A stretch of 64,000 nucleotides of DNA, from positions 1,302,001-1,366,000 of the forward strand of contig CM063254.1 of the NCBI GenBank assembly GCA_032158295.1. The letters run 5' to 3'. Below the pieces are notes generated by a model that saw only the letters and a list, made by a program, of their open reading frames with translations, searched no databases and was not told the DNA's origin. A program made the translations under genes and the position numbers. The DNA comes from Pycnopodia helianthoides. Taxonomy: Eukaryota > Echinodermata > Asteroidea > Forcipulatida > Asteriidae. Positions 20,601-32,600 of the stretch are shown piece by piece. The first letter of the stretch is position 1; each line of letters opens with the position of its first letter.

Positions 20601-23600
20601 TTGAAAAATACTAATACTTTGTAGTGTTTAAACAAAAATTGTTCGGAGGTTGTTGGTAGAAGTTAAGAAAGTACTGCTAGTTAAGGGAGAGATTATTAAT
20701 TTGAACATCTTGGAAATTACTGATTTTTTACAAGCTGTTTTTTTTTTCTAGTAAAGGTTGATTGGACTAACTATAGACTCTATGCATTCATAGCCATGAA
20801 TCAACCTAGGGAAGGGTCTGTGTGGAACAGGTAGAAAATAATTTTTAAAAAGCTCCTCTCCAATTTTAATATTTTGTTTATTTTTAGGCTACTGAATGAT
20901 AACATTAATATGGTCAGTTAGAATAATTTGTTTTATGCATAAGTTTGTTTGATGCATTGGAAAGCTGAGAATTGTTGCATGCAGACCATGGGTCATATTG
21001 TCATTCATTTCTTTCTGTTCTCATAATCCAATATAACAAGCATTTAAACAAATAATGTCAATGGTCATCTTTCTACTTGTTGATTTTCTCTTTTCCCCAC
21101 TTTTTAGCCATCACCTGTATTGTCCTGTTTTTACGGCCTTGTGATTGGCAACTTCCAATCAAAAAGAAAAATATAAAAAAGTCAACTCTTTTCCTCTACA
21201 GTTTCACATCGATACAGAGGGAGTGGTTTTCATTTTTCTACTCAGCCTAATCCAGTATTTTTCCCTTTGACTCTTCTTTACATTCTCAGCCTCGTGTAGA
21301 GAGTCCTGCTGTTGAACCGTCTGCTGCTCCTCCCTCCCGTTTGCCTCACCCATCTGCTAAGCCGGCCAGCATTGATGACAAACTGAGTGATTTACAAAGC
21401 TCTGAGCAGGTACGTATATCACAAGGTGGCTCGGTGACAGTACTAAGAATTTAAAAGATGATCTCTCCAGCATTTCATTAACAGCCAAGATTCGTTGCCT
21501 GGCGTGTCGTGGCCGAGCGGATAAGAGCTCTGGTGTTTCTGGTCAGCAGAGTGTGGGTTCGAGTCCCGGTTGTGACACTTGTGTCCTTAAGCAAGACACT
21601 TAATCATTATTGCTCCGTCCTTCGATGGGACGTAAAGCCGTTGGTCCCGTGTGTTATGTAATGCATGTAAAAGAACCCAGTGCAGTATCGAAAAGAGAAG
21701 GGGTTTGCCCGTGTTCCTGGTTTGATTGGCAGCATATTGCGCCACAGTACCTTGTTAACCATTACATGGTGCTATGTAAAGGAATAGGTCTAATACTTTA
21801 AAACATAGCTCCACAATACCTTTTGGTTTGAAAATACTGAATGTTGGAGCGCCTTGAGCGTCGGATATGAGCGCTATATATGAAGCCACTATTATGCAGA
21901 CCTTTTTGTCTCTAAATATTAGAATCTATTGAGATACTGGGATAGGAGGCAGCGTATGTTATTTGATTCAATATTTCCCATTTTCAGGTGTCATCCTTCA
22001 AGGCAGAAGTACAAGATCTGAAAGAGAAGCTCGAGACACTAAGAATTAAACGAGCTGAAGATAAGATGCGACTTAAAGATGCTGAGAAGATGAAGATACA
22101 ACTAGCTCAGGTATCTGACAATGCTTCTACTATATCGGACTAGATTCTGCATTCATGAAACTGAGTTTATAGCATTTGTGAAAATACCTTGCCAAAAATA
22201 ATCAACATTTGTGTTTGCAAATATTACTAGTATATGCTGAAGCTTGAGGAAATCAGATGTTAAAATAATTTGTTTATTGTTGATTTGTTCTGATAGACTG
22301 ATTTGACTGATTCATTTATTTCTGCAGCTGTCTGAATTCAAAGCCAAGATGATTGAAGCAAAGAATGATTTAGAGCGACAGCTTCAAGAAGCCAAGAAGG
22401 TTCGTCAATTTTTTTCTTTTGAATACAAAATTTAACAATTTGGATAAGGGAAAAAAAGGCCGTGATGGTTTGAAAGTAGGAAAAGCTGGCTGGCTTGCTG
22501 GTCATTAAAGATTGTACGCAGGGCATCAAATGCCTTCTGAAGTATTGATGTCGGTAAGTGTAGGCATACTGAAAAGCAGGCTGTCGGACACGATGGCTGA
22601 GGATCTCTTCTGGTATTAACCCTTCCAGTGCCGCCAACGTTCTGAAATGTCAAACTAAGTATCCATCCACAGGCCACCAACGTTCCCATACGTTCTACTA
22701 CTCGACCAAAAAAAATATATAATTGCCCTCTGGATAAAGAAATGCCAAAACACGACCGGCACGGAACCCTTCGAGCGCCGCCAACGTTCTGAAACGCCAT
22801 ACTGAATCTCCATCCACAGCCCGCCAACGTTCCCTTACATTCTACTACTTGACATAAAAAAAATTAATTAAAATTTTTTTTTTAAATGGCTGGCCTGTGG
22901 ATACAGAATTACTAAAACAAGGCTGGCACTGTAAGGGTTAAACAAACAGATAAGACCTGATATGATTTCCTATTTTTTGGTTGATTTCTAACTTGATAGG
23001 AAGCTCGTGAATCAACAGAGGCCCGTGAGCGCTATCAAGAAGAGATGTCTGAAGTTGCAGAAACCATTGAAATGGCAACACTGGACAAAGAGATGGCCGA
23101 GGAAAAGGTGAATCTTATTTAGTTATAATTCTCTAGAATACAATAAGAGTTTTCAAATAACACCTAATTGTGGCCGATGAGGTAACTATTTCTCAATTTA
23201 AAGAAAGTCAAAGACATGGTAGAATTATTTCATGGCTGATGTTTTGGTTGTCATCACTTTTGATGCCAGTATTGTTTGAAGCTTTGCATGGTGTGGAAAA
23301 ACAGGACGGAACTATAAATAAGTAGTAAACTTGCGGGTACAACCATGTGTAAATCTCTTTTGTGAGAGTGTTGGCTCTGAAAAGAGCCGATGTAGTCTCG
23401 ACGTTTCCAGTATACTCTGCTCGTCTTCAGACGAGAAGACGAGTAGAGTATACTGTTTGAAACGTCGAGACCACGTCAGCTCTTTTCAGAGCCAACACTC
23501 TCACAAAAGAGATTTACACATGGTTGTACCCGCAAGTTTACTGTTTATTTATAGTTCCTTCCTACTTTTGATGCTATTGTATTGTTCCTTATAATAGCCT

Positions 23601-26600
23601 GATTTTGGTATAAGAGATCAAGAACTAAATGCTGTTATATTTGTTTTGATTCTTTAGTGTGACTCACTACAAGTGGAAGTTGACACTCTGAAGGAGAGAG
23701 TGGAGGAATTGACCCTTGACCTTGAGCTGCTGAGGGGAGAAATAGAACAAGGAGGTCAGTGATTTTAATCTGAAAGAGCAACATGACAATGTATTCTAAG
23801 CAACAAAAAACATATTGCCTTCTTTATAATGTCGATCTACGAACTAAATTCAACAGAAAAAACTAGTATTGGAAGTTTGGAATAATGAATACTTTGTAAA
23901 TAAGAATGTGTCTTACGTGACAAAATTTCAGTGTTTTTGAAGAAGTTCCCACGTATTGACTGACCGCTGGTGGCGCTATGTGCAAAAGCTTTAGAATGAC
24001 GTCAGGCCGTGGAAATGACTGATGATTGCACTTTGACCTAGCATGTTCAGAGAAAGTGGTTGGCCTGATCGTCTTTCCGTTCGCGCGGTGGTGGCACAAT
24101 TGGCTCAAAGTGGTAGGGTTCGACACCACGGACTTCGATCTGCATCTAGTTTTCGTCGTCGCTGTTGACATTGCGCTAGTCTTCAGGCAGGCTGACATCA
24201 TCAGAATCACTATCATCCGAACTGGAGGAATACAGCTGTTCCTCCACAACGCTGTGTTCCTCCCAGGAATCATTATCAGAAATATCGGCCAAAATTTCTT
24301 CAAGTTCTTGGCGCGGCCTATTTCCACGTCTCTACAGCATCAAAACCAGTGAAGTTTATTATTCATGACATGTTAATAAAGTGATGACGACACGCTCCTT
24401 TCGCAAAACGACGTCCGGACTGGAACAGACTCTGGTCAAAATATTGTCTTTTTTTTTACCTGTCTAAAGTTTTTAACCTTTAGTCTTTCTCACAACCCAG
24501 CAAACATAAATTTAAACATAAAACCTATTTTTTCATCCTCGTTCATGTTGCTCTTCAATGGTGATATACATTGACCACTGATTAGTTTCCGATATGGAGA
24601 AATGAGAAATTTCAGACTTTTATCTGAACGCAGACAATTTTATATGTGCCTGTCAGGCCTTGAACTTCGTGTTCAAAAGGGCACGGCAATTTCCCCAAAA
24701 TGAAGGACACCCAATGAGGAAAATTTGAATTTGTATTGAAGGTTTTTAAGGGCACCCACAGCAATTGCTGTAGTGCCGTGGCGAAATTCGAGGCCTGGCC
24801 TGCTGAGATATAAAGAAACCACACTCTTTGATCTACTCCTCTAGTGCCAAGGTTACTGCTCCTAGAAGCTTCTTGGAATCCATAACTTCAGGGGTTATCA
24901 AAAAGTGGAAAGGTTTTCATTTCAACATACCTGCTAAAAATAGAACCCACTTTCAGAGTTTTTCGTCAGGACTGATTCTCGCCCCTGAATATGTCTGTGA
25001 AGTTTTCAAGTCGATTGTTGTTGTTGTTTTTAATAGGAACTGATGGAGCCTCAACTAATTATCAGATCAAGCAGATGGAACAACAGAATGCAAGACTGAA
25101 AGAAGCATTGGTCAAGTGAGTATCATCTCCCAGTAGCCTGTGAACAAATTTGAGTCCATTGCTAGTTCTAGGGGACTACATAAATGAAGCATGTTGAGGG
25201 GTTCTCATTTGGTATGATCCACACCCTTAAGAGAACATGTTACCCCGTTACTCAGGGAACTTCATTGGCTATCGATTAGAGAATGGATTCATTTTAGCTT
25301 GCTCTTTTTGTTTATAAATGCTTGAACAACGCTTCTTTCTTTCAAATTTACTCTTATATTACACTCCTCCATGTTTTCTTCGGGTCCACACTTGACATCA
25401 CTCACTTGAATGTTCCCTGTGCAGACAAAGTTCTGTGTCAAAAAAGCTTTCAGTGTAGCTGGACCAAAGATTTGGAACAATCTTCCTACTGTCATTAGGG
25501 AATCTGGTAGTTTATCTCTATTTCATAAAGCTCTTAAGACTTGCCTCTATCCGTGTTAATTTCTATGATGTGCGCTATGATCTTGATCGAACAGCGCCTT
25601 ATCAGTTTGAATTGGTATGTTATGTTGTGTTCTGTGTGAGGCAAAATGTAGGTTGAAAAGCTTTATGGTAGTGGACTCCGATTTAGCCCTTAGTGTGGGG
25701 AATGGTTCAAACCATCTTGTTATCCACTCTCTATTTTTTTCCTCGACCTTAATGACCTTCTCACATGACTTTGCTATTTTATTCCTAGCCATGCTGGAGT
25801 ACTTGCACACACATCTCGCACACACATTACTAGAACTGTTGAATATGTGCTATCAAATGCTATGCTGGATGGCACTATCTGTACGTATCCTACACGTGCA
25901 TAGTACTCCATTATGGCAGACCTCCCACATTGCTATAGTCTTTTGGCATCAGTGAGGAGGGTGGTCTATACAAAGTACTAACATTTAGTTAACGTTTTCC
26001 TATCATGGACACGAAGGAAAGATTTATGTTCTTTACACAGTGTAGAACTTTGAATGTAACTTACTTTATTTGACATCATTAGGCTAAGAGATTTGTCTAA
26101 CGCTGAGAAACATGAGCATCAAAAGGCCCTGAAGGATAAAGATAAGATTGTTGCTGAACTTAAAGAAACTAAAGGCCAGAAAGACAGCGCTAATAAAGCT
26201 CTCAAGGTACAGTACGCTGTGATCAAATATTCAAACTGTGTTTAAACTGAGAGTCTGTAGATATGGATATGGCTGGTGGCTGAAGGGTTGATACTAAGGC
26301 CATGTCACACACTGCAATGTACAGGCAACCGGTTCCTTGCAATCTACACGAGGGCAAAACATTCACATTCCAATTTTCACATCTTGGGGATAGTAAGACT
26401 CTATGAAAAATGTCCCTTGTGCTGCTGCAGAGTTCCTTTTGAATGATATACAGTTGATTGCCTCCAAGTTGCCTGTAAAAATTGCCCTGTGTGACAAGAC
26501 CTTTAGTATTCTAGCCATAACCGTAAAGTATTAATAATGATAACTAGTTCTTATATAGCGCATTTTACAATAACGTTTCAATACGCTTTACATTAGTGCC

Positions 26601-29600
26601 CTGGTCATTGGGCCAATAGCATTCCTGTAATCTTTCTCAGCTCCCTTGGTAGTATACAGCCCTGGCTGCTGTGATGCTCCAAAGGATATTTCATACACAA
26701 TATCAACCTCTACCCTCGCAGGTACCCATTTATACCCCTGGGTGAAGAGAAGCAATTATAGTAAAGCATCTTGCTCAAGGACACAAGTGCTATGACCAGG
26801 ATTCGAACCAACGCCTCGAGGACTCAACCACCAGCACTTGCATCCGATGCTCTAAACCACTCGGCCATGACACCCTATATGTTTGCATGGTTATTGGCAT
26901 GGATGCTTGAAGATTAGAGTTTGGCATTAAGAGGTTCAGAGTGATTTGTGATTAGTTTGGCTTTCTTTACCATTTTGTTTATAGTATGGATTTAAACATT
27001 TGTTTGGGATAATTACTATTTGTGATATGCTGGGTATATTAAAGGTAATTTTCATCATCAATTTCTGCAGGAAGCTGAGAACCAAATCATTGAACTAAAG
27101 GAACAGGTAAGTAGCCCAATTATTCAGATAATTCTAAAAAGTTCAAAATAATAATCACAATTTGGGAAGATTTCCAATCAAACTAGTGTGATTTGTTTCT
27201 CGATTTGTTGGACTTGAATTAATAGAAAATGTCAAACAAACAAAAGTTAATAGCAGACCATTACAAGACTTTCCAGATAAAGAAGGTGTGGCAGTGACAT
27301 TTACAATGCCTTTTATAACCTGTCATCAACTCTTAAGTTTTGACAGACAAGTTTTTTGGTTTTTTTTAAGTAAATTTGTGTATTTTGCCTACCTTAAATT
27401 TCTTGTAAAGAGCTGAAATTGGGTGACAAATAGCGCCCTCAATAGTGACTGTGGAATGTGAAATTTGTGTAAATTTATTCCTTGTGTCATAACTTGCATG
27501 TCTGCCAATTTTAAAAACATTTATGGGGGGATTCGCAAAAAGTTTTTTTTTTTTTTTTTACCCCAAAACCCCATGAAGTAGAATGTAGTATGGCTTTTAA
27601 CTTGCCACCCACGAATAAAGGTATTGACAAAATAGGGAGACTGCCAACATTAGCTCAGTTGCAGAGCGTCGGCACGTTGATCCGGAGGTCACAGGTTCAA
27701 TTCTTGCTCTTGTCAATTTCTTTTTGTTCAAACATCAAATTTACCCAGTCAGTTTCCCTTGTTATTTATCACTTGATAAAAAAAAAAGATTAAAATGTGC
27801 TGAATATAGCTACTTTTAACAAACACAATTTGTTTGACCTGCGCTTGGAATGATTGCAACAAATATTAAATTTAGAACAGTTAAATTCCACTACTTATGG
27901 TGTGATGACACCATCTACAAGATAGATATTCCAAATGAATCAATATATAACACGCAGGTGGATGCAGCTCTGGGTGCTGAAGGAATGGTTGAGACGTTGA
28001 CTGATAAGAACTTGGAGCTAGAAGAAAGAGTTGAAGAATTACAGACTACAGTCACAGATCTCGTAAGTTATTCTATATTTCTGCTCACAAAACTAAGGAT
28101 ACATGAACTTCAAAAGCAAACTTAAACATTGTTGCTTGGACGACTGTTGAAATCTATAAACAAGGCTGCTTGTAGAGTGAACTTAAAACACCAATGAATA
28201 ACCCCTGTTTCTCTATATTAGGACATTTTTCTTCATTTCTTATCCAAAGGCAATATTAAACAGGTCTCAGCCTGCCAGGCTAGAACTAAGGTTGGTTCCT
28301 ATTGCAGTTTGTTATTTACAAAACAGTGTTATGACTTACAGTAGTTTAAAGGTAGACTCATAGATTGGTTTTTGTCAACGTATTGCTGATTTATTGTCAA
28401 AATTGTCAAGGAAGATACAATAAAAGTCACATGTGAAAGTTTCAGCTGAATACAGTGTCTACTTGTTGAGAAAACAGCAGAAAACTGTCAAGGTATTTTC
28501 ACAAGAACCTCAAATCCATTTAGCACTGTGACAGTGGGTACCAACCGCATCTCTGGACGCAGCATTCGCAAACCGACACCAACCTTTTAGAAATCTAAGA
28601 AACGATTCATGCATGAATTGTCTCTCAGATTCAAATGTTTTTATTGATTTCTAATGAACGGGGGCATTTCAGCCAAAATAATTTCACAGGATGCTTGCTA
28701 CCTTTACCACATCTATAACAAGTAAGGGTTCAGTTAAAAATTACCAAAAAGAAATTTCAGGGTCATTACCCAAGTATGACCCAACCTTGAATAACAGTTG
28801 CCTTTAACCCTTTAGAGATTGTTCACTTCTGTGTAATCATCACCCTACGCCCAGACATTGCTAATCTTGTTGAGTTTTTGCCCCATTATTTTCAGGAAAA
28901 ATGTCAGGAAAATCATTAAGAAACAAAAATACATGGTTTTGTTTTAGAGACAACTTTGTAGATTCTATGTTAACATGGGAAGCATTGGAAAATGTCAATA
29001 CGATCCGATACCTTATCTTTTACCCTCTTGTGTGAGAGGAAGTTGGTCAAACCTTGCGGCCGCTTGTGGCCGCTATGGGCATTTAAGAACAAGCCGCTTG
29101 CAGTCGCTGTGGTCTCTAAAGGGTTAACAACAGGAAAACTGCTCTTTGGTTCAATTTTGTCCTAATTTTTTTATTAAATCCTGTTTTATACTCAACTGAT
29201 GAATAGGAAGCTTTGTCCGACATGAATGAGGAGCTTCAGGAGAACGCTCGAGAGACTGAAATGGAGCTACGAGAAGATATTGACATGCAGCGCAGTAAGG
29301 TGGTGGAGTACCAGCGTCGTATTGGAGGGATGCAGGAAACGGCTAACGATTACCAGGAAACTATCGCAAAGTTCCGTCAGTTGACGGCTTCCTTACAGGT
29401 ATGAGCATTCGGATTATTAACATCGGAAATTTCGTTGGCAAATCATTTTTAGTTTCTTGGTTAAAGATTATTTTTACAGGTCACCTTAGAAGTTAAAATG
29501 AAAAGAAAATGTGCACGTTGTCTTTCATAACAAAATGGTGTTATTCAGCTAGAGGGAAGTACAAATATTTGAAAAGGTATTGAGCAAAGTGAATTGCAGG

Positions 29601-32600
29601 GGCCTGTCTGCCATTTAATTGAAACAAAATTACCTTTATCTTAATCTTCTGTGTTTTGAGCAGGCAGATGGAATAGCTTGTGTTTCAGTTGATTCCTCAG
29701 ACAGGAGGTAAATAGTTGTTTATTGTTATTTGTTATTATTGACGAATTCAGGAGAAGAATCGAGACCTTGTTAGCCAGCAAACGGACGCTTCTGAATCCC
29801 AAGATACTCAAGCTGAGGTGCCAACTTATGATTTCAAGGCAAAATTCATGGAGACAAAGGCACAAGCTAAGGTAGGAATACTAATGGACTTACTGTGAGG
29901 GCAAAGGTAGTTTTATAATGACTGACTTTGAGGGCAATGTAAGTCAAGGGATACTAATGGACTGGCTGTGAGCTCCAAAAGAGTTTTCTCATGACTGACC
30001 TTGAGGGCAATATAAGATGCCAAATACTAATGAATTGGAGAAGGACAAGATGAGTTTCAAAATGGTTGACTTCGAGGGCAATATAAGTGAAGAGATTATT
30101 ATATGGACTGGTTGTAAGGGCAGTAAGATTCAGTGAGGGATGACGGAGTGACTGTGGAGGCAAAGTAACTTAATACCTGACCTAACAAAAACTAATATGC
30201 GCAGAAAACTTTATTGTCAAATTCCTTGCAAAGAAAACATTGACTGCTCATGAAGGCTATAAGCGCATGCTCAGAATAAATTTTGATATTGATCACAAAT
30301 TAACAAAAAGATGTAATTTTAATTTTGATTTCAGGCCATAGAGACTGATTTATTCAAGCTTCGTATTGATCAAGCTAATCAGCATATTGATCATCTTTGT
30401 TCTTTTATGCCGGATCAATTCTTACGCCGTGGAGGTAAGTTTAGATATAACATTTGACAATTGAGACAGACTATGTGACCTCTCTATACCAAGTCTTGTA
30501 GATTCTTGTAGACTAAACCCTTGGACCTTAAAGTTACATCATTTCTTAGACTGTCACTTGCTATGTAGAAAACATGTATTTTAAAAGTTGTTAAAGGTCA
30601 TTGTAAATGAGGAAATTAGAAAAAAATTGTGAGGGAAAAAACACAAGGTCAAGACAAGACAATGTTGTTCCTGTCCTCTGTAGTCTCTCTGAAGTTGTCA
30701 TTAAAGAATAACAAAGGAGTTATGTATGTCTAATGTTGTGTGTTTCCAGGTGATCATGATTGTGTTCAAGTACTTCTCTTCATTGGACGGATGCTATCCA
30801 AGGCTGATCTTCTTGTCAACCAACTCAAAGAAAAGGTACTAGTCAATTTTTAAATGTCAATTTTTCCTTTCAAGTTTTAACATTTAGAACAACTCCATAT
30901 TCATTGACCGATCCATTAAGCCCCACTCGTCATAGTAACTGCCAAGAAATGTCACTCACTTTGGATGCCCCGCCCATCATAGTAACTGCCTAATAGTGTC
31001 AGTCACTTTGGATGCCCCGCCCATCATAGTAACTGCTTAGTAGTGACACTCTCCATGGATTGACATGTGCTACTCTACCATCAAGTCAGGACGCTACATC
31101 AGACACAAATGCACAACACAGCCATCCTATAGAGACAATGTAGTGCTAGATAAATGCACAACTTAGCCATCCTATAGAGACAATATAGTACTAGATAAAT
31201 AGCTGTTGCAAACTGCTTACCAACCGAAATGGCCTATGGTTTAAAAGCAAAATGTTGTAATGGCCTGAAGTTTGGACCCTAGCGAAGTCTTTATCAAGAC
31301 TTCTGAGCACACATTCACGCTTGGGATTGGTTAATTCATCGATGTGCTTAACAACAATGAGATTGTTTATATCTTTGATACCTACAGGCTGAGATTCCTG
31401 AGTCAATGTCTCGTGAGGATGTACTCCGCAACAACAAGGGAGAACAACTCTCCTTCAACAACTTTGTCATCTTTACCATCGCTCAGCTTCAGACTGTCCT
31501 CAATAAATACCTGATGTAAGACTTGTAATCTCATTAATTCAACTCATTAGAATTCCAAGTAACTGCTTAGATAACTTACTTCACAAAATAATGTGCTTAG
31601 CAAGCTTTGTTTGATTATCTTCTAAACTGACATTTGATTTTGGTTTTGACCTTTTCTTTGGTAGATCACTGACATCATGTAATGTGGCTCTGTTCTGTAA
31701 GATTGGTACCCTGTATCCTGAGATGTCTCCGCATGAGACTGCATTGGATCATTTGATAGATCTTCTTCGTAAGGATCAGGTAAGTGAATGTGTCAAGGTA
31801 CCAGACTAGCTGCAGTTTCTACGGCGTGTCTTTTTTAAAATTCTGAAATCGTATGTTTTCATTTTATCTCATTGAAACAAAGTTATTTTGTAGAGTAAGA
31901 GAGAAAAATTCATTCAGAAGAATGATTAAAAAAAAAAAAATTACTCCAGAAGTGAGATTTATCAAGTTGCTTACTCTTAAAGGTTTGTAAAATTTGACTG
32001 TAAGAGATCTTTTTATTAAGAGACAATATCTCAATAGACCTTGTGCATTGACGTCATCAATCTGCCATCTTAGAGGTAAACTGATGATGAAACAATAGAA
32101 ACGCACACAAGTGTACGCCCAGCACACTAGGTCAGGACAATGAACAACCTCCTTTTGACCTCTAGGCGAGAGCGCCCTACTCAAATAACGTCATGTACAT
32201 AAGGTCGATTGCTATTGTGTTATGTGAGAAGTGTTAAGTGGAGAAACTTGAAAAGTAGTTGAGTGGTTTTGTTAATTGTAGCTGATTAAATAATGATCTT
32301 GCTTGATGTTGAAACTATTTAATGGTTTATACGGGACATTACTTCAAATTTGTAAGTAAACTGGTTCATGGAATGGGACATTACTCAACCTGGTCTCTCT
32401 GGTGAATAATTTTGCCTGCACCATTTTCTTCCATCACGCGCTGCTTGCTCATAACCCCTGGTATTGGTAAATTCAAATGTGCCAGTATATGGCACATTTT
32501 TAATCTAGGCCTGTGGTCTATCCACTCTACGCATGCTCTAAAGTATGGTAGCCCTTAAAATGAGGCATCAAGGAAAGAGCAACTGGCATGACTGGTCCTC

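Noticed and set aside
23960..23980. Extra CTCF-like site (CCGCTGGTGGCGCTATG)
   Set aside because: Spacing inside the core is one base short of the consensus.
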